From contig NZ_CAKUBT010000012.1 in NCBI RefSeq assembly GCF_934643285.1, forward strand, positions 1 through 44,706: a stretch of 44,706 bases of DNA, in the 5' to 3' direction. Below the pieces are notes generated by a model. The model had not been told where the DNA came from. It did not search any database and worked only from the letters and a program-made list of their open reading frames with translations. This document shows, piece after piece, positions 22,230-31,710 of the stretch. Numbering within the stretch: position 1 is the stretch's first letter; each line of letters begins with the position of its first letter. This stretch comes from an uncultured Ellagibacter sp. GTDB taxonomy: Bacteria > Actinomycetota > Coriobacteriia > Coriobacteriales > Eggerthellaceae. Both the position numbers and the translations under genes were made by a program.

Positions 22230-23729
22230 ATGGCCAAAACGTGTGCGGATTTATTCGAAGGCTTCAATTGCACCATTCTCGGCAATCCATCTGAAGAGGT
22301 TTCGGGCATCGCCTATCGCTCCGATCGCGTGCAGCCCGGCGATGCGTTCTTCTGCATCGTGGGCCTCGCCGTGGACGGTCATTCCTTCGCGCAGGACGCG
22401 ATCGACCGCGGTGCGAAGGTGCTCATCGTGGAGCGCAAGCTCTACCTGGCCGACGCAACCGATGTGACCGAGGTCGTCGTTGCCGATTCGCGCAAGGCGC
22501 TCGCCTATGCTGCCGCGCAGTTCTACGACAACCCCTCGCGCGCCTTCTCACTCGTCGGCGTCACGGGGACCAATGGCAAGACCACCACGACCTACCTCGT
22601 CGAGCACATCGCGCGCATGGCGGGGAAGAAGACGGGCGTCATCGGCACCGTCGGAACAACCATCGGCGATGCGCACGAGAAGTCCGAGCACACCACTCCC
22701 GAGTCGAGCGACTTACAGCACCTGTTTGCGCGCATGCGCGATGCGAAATGTGATTGCGTCGCCATGGAGGTCAGCTCCCATGCGCTCGATCTGTGCCGCA
22801 CGTGGGATACGCGTTTCTCGGTGACGGCGTTCACCAACCTGACGCAGGACCACCTCGACTACCACCACACGTTCGAGGCGTACTTCGAGGCGAAGGCGCT
22901 GCTGTTCTCGCACGATTACCCGGCCCGCCGCGTTATCTGCATCGACGACAAGTGGGGAGCCGAGCTTAACCGCCGTTGCATGGAGGCGGGCGACATGGTG
23001 GTGACGACCGGCTTTGACGAGTCGGCGGCTATCCATCCCGTGAAGGTCGACTACGGCGTGGCAAGAACCGACGTCGTGCTGTCCGTTCGCGGCGAAGAAA
23101 TCGCGTTCTCCTATCCGCTTGTCGGGCGCTTCAACGTTTCCAACATCATGACGGCGTTCGGTGTCGGCCTCATGCTCGGCATCCCCGCGGCCGATATCGC
23201 GAAATCGCTGGAGGATGCCACTCCCGTGCCCGGCCGGCTCGAGCGCGTGCGCACGCCCCATGACGGCGGCGTGTCGGTGTACGTTGACTACGCGCATACC
23301 CCCGATGCGCTCGAGAAGGCGCTCGGCTCTATCATGGCGCTCGGCCACGGCCGCACGATCGTCGTCTTCGGCTGCGGCGGCAACCGCGATGCGGGGAAGC
23401 GCCCGCTCATGGGCAAGAAGGCCCTCGCTGCGGACTACGCCATCGTCACGAGTGACAACCCGCGCCACGAGAACCCCGACGCCATCATCGCTGATATCGT
23501 TGCCGGTATGGGCGATTCCCAGGACAAGTATGAGGTTGTGCCCGATCGCCGCAGCGCTATTCGCCGTGCAATCGAGCTTGCCGACGCGAACACGTCGGTT
23601 CTCATCGCTGGCAAGGGGCATGAGGATTACCAGCTTGTAGGCGACGAGGTCTTGTCCTTCGACGACCGCGTCGTTGCGCGCGAGGAACTTGAGCGCCGTT
23701 TTGCCGGCGCTGCAGCGGAGGCGAACTAG
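22230..23729 (+). CDS. murE: UDP-MurNAc-L-Ala-D-Glu ligase MurE
   Basis: Adds the third amino acid of the stem peptide. The 499-residue protein has the Mur P-loop GVTGTNGKTTT (110-120), the carbamylated Lys K222 (FEAKALLF), HTTPESSDLQ and the substrate signature DNPR (409-412). In E. coli DNPR binds meso-diaminopimelate, so mDAP is the likely substrate; enzymes for L-Lys commonly differ there. The ATG at 22230 has GAGG about 8 nt upstream; an in-frame ATG at 22185 lies within ftsI and is rejected. murF begins 1 nt after the stop. Confidence 0.97.
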   Translation: MAKTCADLFEGFNCTILGNPSEEVSGIAYRSDRVQPGDAFFCIVGLAVDGHSFAQDAIDRGAKVLIVERKLYLADATDVTEVVVADSRKALAYAAAQFYDNPSRAFSLVGVTGTNGKTTTTYLVEHIARMAGKKTGVIGTVGTTIGDAHEKSEHTTPESSDLQHLFARMRDAKCDCVAMEVSSHALDLCRTWDTRFSVTAFTNLTQDHLDYHHTFEAYFEAKALLFSHDYPARRVICIDDKWGAELNRRCMEAGDMVVTTGFDESAAIHPVKVDYGVARTDVVLSVRGEEIAFSYPLVGRFNVSNIMTAFGVGLMLGIPAADIAKSLEDATPVPGRLERVRTPHDGGVSVYVDYAHTPDALEKALGSIMALGHGRTIVVFGCGGNRDAGKRPLMGKKALAADYAIVTSDNPRHENPDAIIADIVAGMGDSQDKYEVVPDRRSAIRRAIELADANTSVLIAGKGHEDYQLVGDEVLSFDDRVVAREELERRFAGAAAEAN

Positions 23730-23730
23730 C

Positions 23731-25200
23731 TTGCAACTTTCCGTAACCGAAATCGCAGAGGCGGTCTCTGCGCGCATTGTCGCGGCTCCGAACCCGGATG
23801 CTCAGATTGCGTCCGTCACGTGGGATTCCCGCACAGCGGGCGAGGGCTCGCTCTACGTCGCGCTTGCAGGTGAGCGAGTCGACGGACACGACTTTGTTCT
23901 CGCCGCCGTCTCCGCAGGCGCGCGCTGCGTGCTCGTCACGCGGGCGCTTCCCAATGAGATGGTCGCCCGCGTGCAAGAACTCGGGGCGGCGATTCTGCTT
24001 GTGGATGACGCGCAGAAGGCCATCACCGACCTTGCCTGCGCATGGCGTTGCTGCTTGCGTGGCCGCGTCGTGGGCCTGACCGGCTCGAACGGCAAGACGA
24101 CTACCAAAAACCTCGTGCGCGACGTGCTCTCCTGCGCGGGGAGCGTCACGGCTACGCGCGGTAACCAGAACAACGAGCTCGGCGTGCCAAACACGCTGCT
24201 TGCTGCCGATGCTGATACCCGCAACGTCGTGGTCGAGATGGGCATGCGCGGACTCCGGCAGATCGAGTCGCTGTGCTCCTTCGTGCGCCCCGAGTGGGGA
24301 ATTGTCACGCAAGTCGGCGAAAGCCACATCGAGCTGCTCGGCAGCCGCGAGAACATCGCGCGCGCCAAATCCGAGCTCATCGCGGCGCTTCCCGAAGGCG
24401 GCATCGCTTTCCTGAACGGTGCCGACGATATGTCGGACTTCGTGTGGGACAACGCTCGGGGAGCCGAGCGCGGAGTAAGCGCAGTGTGCTTCGACGGATC
24501 GGGAAACTATTGCGAGGATGCGGCTTGCGGCTGGCGCGCGGGGCGTGCGGTTTGGGCGACTCATATCTCGCTCGACGATGCGGGCCGTGCCTCGTTTACC
24601 CTTTTCGCGCGCGGGTTCTCGGGCGATGCGGGATGCGAGAGCGCTACCTGCTCGCTTGCGCTCTCTGGCCTGCACAACGTTCACAACGCGTGCGCGGCGG
24701 CGGCGGTGGGCCTCGCTGCGGGGCTTTCCCTCGAGGTTATCGTCGAGGCGCTCGGCGCTGCCAAGCCCGAGTCGGGGCGTCAGGAGATACTCGCGGCGCG
24801 CGGGGGCTTCACGGTTGTGAACGATGCGTACAACGCGAATCCCGATTCCATGCGCGCGGCGCTCAATACTTTCGCCGCGATGCGCGTCGCGGGTTCCCGC
24901 ATCGCAGTCCTCGGGGACATGGGCGAGCTGGGGGATTTCGGTCCTGCAGGCCATCGCGAGATGGGTGCTCTTGCGGCAGCGCTCGGCATCGATCGGCTCG
25001 TGAGCGTGGGTGATTTGGGGTCCCTTATCGCCGAGGCCGCCGAAGAGGGCGGCATGCCCGAAGATCGTGTTTTCCGCGCCGCTGACGCAGCGGGTGCGCT
25101 TGAAGTTGTGAAGGGGCTCGTCGGGCCAGGGGACGCGGTGCTTGTGAAGGCGTCGCATTCCGTTGGTCTCGAGAGGGTCGTTGAAGGATTGGTCGAATGA
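23731..25200 (+). CDS. murF: UDP-MurNAc-tripeptide D-Ala-D-Ala ligase MurF
   Basis: Attaches the D-Ala-D-Ala dipeptide to complete the pentapeptide precursor. From the TTG at 23731 the protein has 489 residues, with P-loop GLTGSNGKTT (115-124), NQNNELGVPNT, and the conserved AYNANPDSMRAAL segment. The TTG start has GGAGG (23717-23721) 9 nt upstream and follows the murE stop by one base. The longer frame from 23674 overlaps murE and starts without an SD. The stop overlaps the mraY ATG (ATGA), indicating coupled translation. Confidence 0.95.
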   Translation: MQLSVTEIAEAVSARIVAAPNPDAQIASVTWDSRTAGEGSLYVALAGERVDGHDFVLAAVSAGARCVLVTRALPNEMVARVQELGAAILLVDDAQKAITDLACAWRCCLRGRVVGLTGSNGKTTTKNLVRDVLSCAGSVTATRGNQNNELGVPNTLLAADADTRNVVVEMGMRGLRQIESLCSFVRPEWGIVTQVGESHIELLGSRENIARAKSELIAALPEGGIAFLNGADDMSDFVWDNARGAERGVSAVCFDGSGNYCEDAACGWRAGRAVWATHISLDDAGRASFTLFARGFSGDAGCESATCSLALSGLHNVHNACAAAAVGLAAGLSLEVIVEALGAAKPESGRQEILAARGGFTVVNDAYNANPDSMRAALNTFAAMRVAGSRIAVLGDMGELGDFGPAGHREMGALAAALGIDRLVSVGDLGSLIAEAAEEGGMPEDRVFRAADAAGALEVVKGLVGPGDAVLVKASHSVGLERVVEGLVE

Positions 25201-26237
25201 TGTTCAGCATATTCTCGCAATATCCCACGTTCGTCGTGTTCCTCGCCGTTGTGCTTGCCATCGTGATCACGATGGCGCTCATGCCGGCGTTCATTCGCGC
25301 GCTTCGCTCGTACCATATCGGCCAGCAGGTTCGCGCGGACGGTCCCGAAAGCCATCTCGTGAAGCAGGGTACGCCGACGATGGGCGGACTTATCATGCTG
25401 ATCGCGGTCGTGGTAACAGTGCTGCTCATCGGCATGCCCTCGCCCGAGACGTTCGCCCTCGTCATCGCGACGGTGCTTGCCGGCGCCCTCGGTCTTGCCG
25501 ACGACGGCGAGAAGGTCGTGAAGGAACGCTCGCTCGGGCTTACTCCGAAGGCGAAGCTTATCGGGCAGTTCATTATCGCAACGGCGTTCTGTCTTGTCGC
25601 GGTGAACTTCCTCGGCATCGAGCCCACCGTCGACATCCCGTTTGTCGTGGACCTCGACTTCGGCATCCTGACCACGCAGATCGGGGACTTCTCCATTCCG
25701 TGGCTCTACCTTATCTTTGTGAACATCCTGCTCGTAGGCATGTGCAACGCCGTGAACTTGACCGACGGCCTTGACGGTTTGGCCGCGGGCACCGTCATGA
25801 TCGTTATGATCGTCATGGCTGCGATAGCCTACCGCACCGACGCGCTCGACTCTGCCATCGTGGCCGGTGCGCTTGCCGGCGCATGCATCGGGTTTTTGTG
25901 GTTCAACTCCTACCCAGCCGACATCTTCATGGGCGACACCGGCTCGCTTGCGCTTGGCATGGCGCTCGGATGCCTGGCCGTCCTCACCAAGACCGAGTTC
26001 GTGTCGATCATCATCGGCGGCCTGTTCGTCGCCGAGGCGCTCTCCGTCATGATCCAGGTGTTCTACTATAAGAAGACGCACAAGCGCATCTTCCTCATGG
26101 CGCCTTTGCACCACCATTTCGAGAAGAAAGGGTGGAGCGAGACGAAGGTCGTCGTGCGCTTCTGGATCGTTTCGGGAGTTTTGGCGGCAATCGGCTTCTC
26201 GATCTATTTCGCCGAGTCCCTTGTGGCGGTGGCGTAG
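25197..26237 (+). CDS. mraY: Phospho-MurNAc-pentapeptide transferase MraY
   Basis: Makes lipid I by moving phospho-MurNAc-pentapeptide onto undecaprenyl phosphate at the inner membrane face. The 346-residue polytopic protein (about ten helices) carries GTPTMGG near residue 60, the DD motif in LADDGEK, NLTDGLDGLAAG, FMGDTGSLALG and the HHHFEKKGW loop, all family landmarks. It overlaps the murF stop by 4 nt (ATGA). murD follows. Confidence 0.98.
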   Translation: MMFSIFSQYPTFVVFLAVVLAIVITMALMPAFIRALRSYHIGQQVRADGPESHLVKQGTPTMGGLIMLIAVVVTVLLIGMPSPETFALVIATVLAGALGLADDGEKVVKERSLGLTPKAKLIGQFIIATAFCLVAVNFLGIEPTVDIPFVVDLDFGILTTQIGDFSIPWLYLIFVNILLVGMCNAVNLTDGLDGLAAGTVMIVMIVMAAIAYRTDALDSAIVAGALAGACIGFLWFNSYPADIFMGDTGSLALGMALGCLAVLTKTEFVSIIIGGLFVAEALSVMIQVFYYKKTHKRIFLMAPLHHHFEKKGWSETKVVVRFWIVSGVLAAIGFSIYFAESLVAVA

Positions 26238-26267
26238 AGCATGCAGGTTTTCTCGGAAGGAACGTCC

Positions 26268-27767
26268 ATGCTGATCGAAGGTAAGAAATACGCGCCCGAG
26301 CATCTGGGGCGCGTCCTTGTTTTGGGACTGGGCAAAAGCGGGCATGCAGTACTTGATTACCTGCTGCCGCTTTTGGGCACGCGCGTGGACGCGCTTGCCG
26401 TGGCAGCGGGCGGCGATACTCCGGCGGCCCGTGCCGACGCCGAGCGGGCGAAGGCTGCGGGTGCCGCGGTCGAGTTCGGAAACGACGCCGTGGCCCCTCT
26501 TGCGCAGGCTGTCGGCGGCTCGTTCGATTTGTGCATCGCGAGCCCCGGCATTCCCGAGATTTCTGAATTCTTCCAGTCCGCGAAGGCGGCGAGCGCCGAG
26601 CTGGTGAGCGAGGTCGAGTTCGCGTGGCGCGAATCCGACGAATCGAGCACGTGGGTCGCCATTACGGGCACGAACGGCAAGACCACGACCACCTCGATTG
26701 CGGCCCACCTGCTTAAAGACGCAGGTCTTGCGGCGCACGCTGTCGGTAACATCGGCGATGCTTGCATTGCTCGCGTGGCTGCGGGAGATACTGACGTGTA
26801 CGTCGCCGAGGTGTCGTCTTTCCAGCTCGAGTCAACTTCTCGCTTCGCCCCGAACGTTGCGGTGCTCTTGAACATCACCCCTGACCACATCGAGTGGCAT
26901 GGGACGCTTGACGCTTATGCTGCGGCGAAGTGGAAAGTGATAGCGAACCTCTCGCAAGTCCCGAACTCCACCGCCGTCCTCTGCGCGACCGATGACGCGG
27001 TTCGCGCGCGTATCCGCGAGCTACGCACCATGACGCCTGACGAGCGCGGCTTCGACTATGTCCCCGTCGGCACCAAAGATGGGATCGCTGGTGACATGCG
27101 TGCCCGCTGCGGATCCGAGAACGCCGCGTTCGTCTCAGCTGACGGCGTGCTCACGGTTGCGTTTCGGGGTATGGAGCATCGGCTATGCGCTGCATCCGAC
27201 CTGCAAATCAAGGGCGATCACAACACGGAGAACGCTCTTGTCGCGGCATCTTGCGCGATTGCGCTCGGTATTGGCGACGCGCTCGTCGCCCAATCGCTTC
27301 GCTCCTTCGCGCCGCTCGAGCATCGCATCGAGCCCTGCGGTAGCGTTGCCGGTGTGGCCTGCTACAACGATTCCAAGGCAACCAACGTCGACGCGACGCT
27401 CAAGGCCTTCTCTGCCTTCGGCTCAACGCGCCCGATCGTGCTGCTCGGCGGGCACGACAAAGGAACGGACCTCGCTCCGCTCGTTGGCGCCGCCCATAAG
27501 CATGCCAAGGCCGTCGTGATCTTCGGCGAGGCGCGCGAGCGCTTCCTTGCGGCCTTCGGCGGCGAGTGCCCTGACGAGGACGGCGTGCTTGCCGTCATCG
27601 CGGCGAATCATATGGAAGATGCGCTCGACGCGGGCCTTGCGGCAGCTGCGCCGGGAGATGTGCTCTTGCTTTCCCCCGCATGCTCCTCGTTCGACGAGTT
27701 TACCTGCTACGAGCAGCGCGGCGATGTCTTCAAGGAACTTGTCGCCGTCCGCTCGGCAGAGGCATAG
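26268..27767 (+). CDS. murD: UDP-MurNAc-L-alanine D-glutamate ligase MurD
   Basis: Adds D-Glu to UDP-MurNAc-L-Ala. The 499-residue protein has the N-terminal Rossmann loop VLGLGKSG (18-25), the Mur P-loop TGTNGKTTTTS (133-143), the HAVGNIGDA segment and the C-terminal YNDSKATNVDATLKA with GGHDKGTDL. The ATG at 26268 has GGAAGG 7 nt upstream; an alternative ATG at 26241 lacks a comparable site. It lies between mraY and ftsW, the usual order. Confidence 0.97.
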   Translation: MLIEGKKYAPEHLGRVLVLGLGKSGHAVLDYLLPLLGTRVDALAVAAGGDTPAARADAERAKAAGAAVEFGNDAVAPLAQAVGGSFDLCIASPGIPEISEFFQSAKAASAELVSEVEFAWRESDESSTWVAITGTNGKTTTTSIAAHLLKDAGLAAHAVGNIGDACIARVAAGDTDVYVAEVSSFQLESTSRFAPNVAVLLNITPDHIEWHGTLDAYAAAKWKVIANLSQVPNSTAVLCATDDAVRARIRELRTMTPDERGFDYVPVGTKDGIAGDMRARCGSENAAFVSADGVLTVAFRGMEHRLCAASDLQIKGDHNTENALVAASCAIALGIGDALVAQSLRSFAPLEHRIEPCGSVAGVACYNDSKATNVDATLKAFSAFGSTRPIVLLGGHDKGTDLAPLVGAAHKHAKAVVIFGEARERFLAAFGGECPDEDGVLAVIAANHMEDALDAGLAAAAPGDVLLLSPACSSFDEFTCYEQRGDVFKELVAVRSAEA

Positions 27768-27781
27768 CGGGGTAGTTTCGC

Positions 27782-29128
27782 ATGCCCAGAACCCAGCGTT
27801 CCCGCAACGCCGTCCCCGCATCGATACACGGCCCGCGCATCGGCTTTCTGCTCTGCGTGCTCGCGCTCGTGCTCATCGGGTTCGTGATGGTGTACTCGGC
27901 GGGATCGATCTCGAACATCAACAATGGGGTCGATGAGCTCAAAAGCCTGACCGACCAGGTGATGTATGCCGTTTTCGGTGCGCTTATCGCGTTCGCGATC
28001 TACCGCTTCATTCCGGTGTCGATATGGAGAACTAAGTGGCTTTGGGCGGCATTAGCGCTGCTCGTCGTCGTTATCTTGCTGACGGCTCTCGTTGGCGTCG
28101 ACAACTACGGCGCTAAGCGCTGGCTGCGCCTCGGTCCTGTGACGATCCAGGTCTCCGAGTTCGCGAAGATCGTGTTCGTCTTGGTCTCCGCGCGCATCTA
28201 CGCCGATTTCGTTTCGGGGGAGATTAGCGGGAAACGCTGCGCTCTCGGCTTCACTCTGCTCGTGCTAGTGCCGCTTGCACTCATCTACAAAACGCAGTCC
28301 GACCTGGGCACCACGATGATTTGCATCGTTGCGGTACTTGCGGTGCTGTGGTACGGCGAGCTTCCGATCGGTGCTATCGCCATCATTCTTGTCGTAATCG
28401 TCGTTTTCGGTCTTATCGCCATGTTCGGCACGGGCTATCGCGCTGACCGCTGGTCCTTCCTCAATCCTTGGGACGACGGCCAGGGCGGTTACGGTAGCGG
28501 CTACAACATCATGCATTCGTATTTTGCGTTTTCCGAAGGTGGCATTTTCGGCGTCGGCCTCGGTAACGGGCATGAGAAGTACCAGTATCTCTTCGCAAGC
28601 GACAGCGACTTCGTGTTTGCGGTCATCGGCGAAGAGCTCGGCATGGTCGGCTGCCTTGCCGTCATCGCTCTCTTTCTGGGCGTTCTCTACACCGGTACGC
28701 TTATTGCCCGATCGGCTCGCGACGATTTCTCTATGATGATTGCGGGCGGGCTTACAATTGCCCTCGTTTTCCAGGCGTTTTTGAACATCGCGTGCGCTAT
28801 CGGCGTGTTCCCCACGACGGGCAAGCCCCTGCCGTTCATCTCGTCGGGAGGCTCATCCATCTTGGCATCGCTCATCATGGTGGGACTTATCCTGTCCGTA
28901 TCGCGCGATGCGGCCTCTTCCGATGAGTTCGATCGCCGCCGCTCGAGTCTGCGCGTCGTCAGGCGCGAGGAGGACGGCGCAGGCGATAGCCCGCGGGACG
29001 CTGTCCGCTCGGGGGCTCGTAGATCTACGGGGGACCGGACCTACGATGGCGGCCGCTCGAAGAGGACCGCATCGAATCGCACGGAATCTCGGACGGCCGC
29101 AGGACGGCCGTCTTCTCGAAGGAGGTAG
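27782..29128 (+). CDS. ftsW: Septal peptidoglycan glycosyltransferase FtsW
   Basis: A SEDS-family polymerase that acts with FtsI. The 448-residue protein has about ten membrane helices. Landmarks are VMVYSAGS (35-41), NYGAKRWLRLGPVTIQVSEFAK (108-129), TQSDLGTTM, the loop GNGHEKYQYL (261-270), FVFAVIGEELG and PFISSGGSS (351-359). A hydrophilic C-terminal tail of about 73 residues (376-448), rich in Arg and Ser, lies on the cytoplasmic side. RodA is an alternative from fold alone, but the position between murD and murG marks it as FtsW. The stop codon overlaps the murG ribosome binding region. Confidence 0.95.
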   Translation: MPRTQRSRNAVPASIHGPRIGFLLCVLALVLIGFVMVYSAGSISNINNGVDELKSLTDQVMYAVFGALIAFAIYRFIPVSIWRTKWLWAALALLVVVILLTALVGVDNYGAKRWLRLGPVTIQVSEFAKIVFVLVSARIYADFVSGEISGKRCALGFTLLVLVPLALIYKTQSDLGTTMICIVAVLAVLWYGELPIGAIAIILVVIVVFGLIAMFGTGYRADRWSFLNPWDDGQGGYGSGYNIMHSYFAFSEGGIFGVGLGNGHEKYQYLFASDSDFVFAVIGEELGMVGCLAVIALFLGVLYTGTLIARSARDDFSMMIAGGLTIALVFQAFLNIACAIGVFPTTGKPLPFISSGGSSILASLIMVGLILSVSRDAASSDEFDRRRSSLRVVRREEDGAGDSPRDAVRSGARRSTGDRTYDGGRSKRTASNRTESRTAAGRPSSRRR

Positions 29129-29132
29129 TCGA

Positions 29133-30254
29133 ATGCTCGTCGTACTGTCGGGCGGGGGAACCGCCGGTCACATCAATCCTGCGCTCGCGCTCGCAGAGGT
29201 GCTTGAAGAACGGGGGGTGGAGGTGCGCTTCGCTGGCACGCCGCGCGGAGTAGAGTCGCGCCTTGTGCCTGAAGCGGGCATCGCGTTTCAGCCCTTCGAG
29301 GCATCCGGCTTCAACCGCAAGCACCCCCTCTCGCTCGTGAAGGCGCTCAAGCTCATCTCGCACTCGACGAAGGAAGCCAAGCGCTGGTTCGCCGAGATCG
29401 AGCCGAGTGTGGTTGTCGGCTTCGGCGGGTATGTCTCCATTCCGGTCGCCCGTGCGGCCGAGCAGATGGGCATCCCCGTGGTCGTCCACGAGCAGAACTC
29501 CGTCATGGGCCTTGCGAACAAGGAGCTTTCCAAGAAGGCACGTGCGGTGTGTTTGACCTACGAGTGCGCGAAGGAGGGCGTTGCCATTCCGGCGGCCACG
29601 CAGGTGCACGTGACGGGCAACCCGGTGCGCAAGAAGGTGCTGCTTGCGACGCGCGAGGAGGGCCGCCGTATGCTCGGGATACCCGACGACGCGCTCATGC
29701 TGCTCGTCTTCGGCGGAAGCCTGGGTGCGCGCCAGCTCAACGAAGGCATCGCGGCGCTCAAGTCCGAGCTGCTCTCGCGGGAGAACCTGCATGTCGTGCA
29801 TATCACGGGCCCCAAAGAGCTCGAGCGCACGACCGCCGAGCTTGCGCTCACCGAGGAGGAGGCGAAGCGCTGGCACGTCATGGGGTATCAGGACCGCATG
29901 GGCGAGACGCTCGCCGCGACCGACGCCATCGTGTCGCGCGCAGGTGCGACTTCCCTGGCCGAGATCTCGGCGCGCGCCATCCCGGCGCTGCTCGTGCCGT
30001 ACCCCCATGCGACAGCCGATCATCAGACCACGAACGCCCGCGCTTACGTTGCGGCGGGGTGCGCGAAGATGATCCCCGACGCCGAGGTGGGCTCAGAAAA
30101 GTTCGCGCAGCTCGTGTTTTCGCTTGTCGACGACGCGGATGTGCGCGCGGGTATGACTGCGGCCGCTCGTGAGCAGAAGACTGCCGATGCGGCGGCGAAA
30201 TTGGCTGATGTTGTGATGGGCGCCGCGCCTTCGGCTGACCATGGACTACAATAG
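29133..30254 (+). CDS. murG: Lipid II synthase MurG
   Basis: Transfers GlcNAc from UDP-GlcNAc to lipid I on the cytoplasmic membrane face. The 373-residue protein starts MLVVLSGGGTAGHINPALALA, the GGGTAGH loop of the family, and continues with the VHEQNSVMGLANK motif, VTGNPVR, FGGSLGARQLN and the donor-site region SRAGATSLAEISA followed by PYPHATADHQTTNA. AAGGAGG lies 7 nt before the ATG at 29133 and overlaps the ftsW stop. The in-frame ATG at 28908 lies inside ftsW and is rejected. Confidence 0.98.
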   Translation: MLVVLSGGGTAGHINPALALAEVLEERGVEVRFAGTPRGVESRLVPEAGIAFQPFEASGFNRKHPLSLVKALKLISHSTKEAKRWFAEIEPSVVVGFGGYVSIPVARAAEQMGIPVVVHEQNSVMGLANKELSKKARAVCLTYECAKEGVAIPAATQVHVTGNPVRKKVLLATREEGRRMLGIPDDALMLLVFGGSLGARQLNEGIAALKSELLSRENLHVVHITGPKELERTTAELALTEEEAKRWHVMGYQDRMGETLAATDAIVSRAGATSLAEISARAIPALLVPYPHATADHQTTNARAYVAAGCAKMIPDAEVGSEKFAQLVFSLVDDADVRAGMTAAAREQKTADAAAKLADVVMGAAPSADHGLQ

Positions 30255-30297
30255 GCTCTTTGGAATAACGGGAAACCAACGGGTGGGATCGATCACT

Positions 30298-31707
30298 ATG
30301 AGCACTGAACGTTTGCATTTCATCGGCGTCGGCGGCGTGGGCATGAGCGGTATCGCGCATGTGGCGCATGACCAGGGCATGGTCGTCACCGGCTCGGATA
30401 TCAAGGAGAGCCGCTACACCAAGCAGCTGAAAAGCTACGGCATCCCCGTGGCCATCGGGCAGGCGGTGGAGAACGTGCCCGAGGGCGACGATGTCACCGT
30501 CGTCATTTCGACGGCGATCCTCGATAACAACCCCGAGCTCGAAGAAGCGCGCCGCCGCAACCTCAACATCATCCACCGTGCCCAGATGCTCGCGCGCTTG
30601 GGCGAGCGGCTCGACACGCTCGCGGTGGCAGGCACGCATGGCAAGACCACCACGTCCTCCATGCTCGCGAGCACGCTCGACGGCATGGGCCTCGACCCGA
30701 CGTTCCTCATCGGCGGCATCGTCCGCTCCTACGGGACCAACGCGCATTCCGGCACGGGAAAGTACTACGTGGTCGAAGCCGACGAGTCCGACAAGTCGTT
30801 CACGTTCCTCTCTCCCGCAGGCGTCATCGTCACCAATATTGAGGCCGACCATCTTGACCACTACAAGGACCTCGGCGAGATCTTCGAGAAGTTCAAGCAG
30901 TTCATGGCTTCTGTCCCCGAGGACGGCCCCGTCGTCGTGTGCGGCGAGGAGGAAGCGCTCGTCTGCGCGGCGCGCGAGGTGCACCCCCGCGCGATCACGT
31001 ACGGTCTGGGGGAGGAATGCGACGCGCGCGTCGTGTCTTACGGCCCGCATGGCGTGGGTTCTTCCTTCACGCTCGAGCTTCCCGACGGCACGCAGGTCGA
31101 AGGCAAGGTTAAGCAGAATCCCGGTGTGCACAACGTGCTCAATGCCGCGGCGGTGCTCACGCTCATCTGGGCGCTCGGGCTCGACGTGCAGAAGGCGGCC
31201 TGCGTGCTCGCCGATTTCGCGGGTGTCCGCCGTCGCTTCGACTTGGTGGGGGAGGCGCAGGGCGTCACTGTCGTGGACGATTACGCCCACCATCCTACCG
31301 AAATCGCGGCAACCATCGCCGCTGCTAAGACGCTCGATTTCAACCATGTTCACGTGCTGTTCCAGCCGCACCGCTACTCGCGCGCACCGCTGTTCACCGA
31401 GGTGCTCCACGACGAGTTCGGCGCAGCGTTCGACGATGCCGACACGGTGACGTTCATGGACGTCTACCCTGCCGGTGAGGCGCCGGTTCCTGGCGTATCG
31501 GGCAAGACCTTCCTCAACGTCGTGCTCGACCACAGCGGGCATCCTGCGGCGAGCTATGTTCCGCGCCGCCTCGACGTCGTGCCCCATATGGTCGCCCTCG
31601 CAAAGCCGGGCGATTTGGTCATCACGATGGGCGCGGGCGACGTCACGGCGATCGGCCCGCAGCTTGTCGAAGCGCTCGGCGCGGCGGATGCTGGTGCGGG
31701 GGAGTAG
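30298..31707 (+). CDS. murC: UDP-N-acetylmuramate-L-alanine ligase MurC
   Basis: Adds L-Ala to UDP-MurNAc, the first stem residue. The 469-residue protein shows the N-terminal FIGVGGVGMSGIAHVA (8-23), P-loop AGTHGKTTT (111-119), the EADESDKSF motif, the NIEADHLDHY metal region and the C-terminal VVDDYAHHPTEI plus FQPHRYSR. The ATG at 30298 with GGTGGG upstream is preferred; an earlier ATG at 30241 overlaps murG and lacks a ribosome binding site. murB follows 3 nt after the stop. Confidence 0.98.
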   Translation: MSTERLHFIGVGGVGMSGIAHVAHDQGMVVTGSDIKESRYTKQLKSYGIPVAIGQAVENVPEGDDVTVVISTAILDNNPELEEARRRNLNIIHRAQMLARLGERLDTLAVAGTHGKTTTSSMLASTLDGMGLDPTFLIGGIVRSYGTNAHSGTGKYYVVEADESDKSFTFLSPAGVIVTNIEADHLDHYKDLGEIFEKFKQFMASVPEDGPVVVCGEEEALVCAAREVHPRAITYGLGEECDARVVSYGPHGVGSSFTLELPDGTQVEGKVKQNPGVHNVLNAAAVLTLIWALGLDVQKAACVLADFAGVRRRFDLVGEAQGVTVVDDYAHHPTEIAATIAAAKTLDFNHVHVLFQPHRYSRAPLFTEVLHDEFGAAFDDADTVTFMDVYPAGEAPVPGVSGKTFLNVVLDHSGHPAASYVPRRLDVVPHMVALAKPGDLVITMGAGDVTAIGPQLVEALGAADAGAGE

Positions 31708-31710
31708 CTC

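Noticed and set aside
24780..26738. A 652-codon minus-strand open frame opposite murF and mraY
   Set aside because: Overlaps two well-conserved genes entirely; sequence is low in hydrophobic core patterns and has no known motif.
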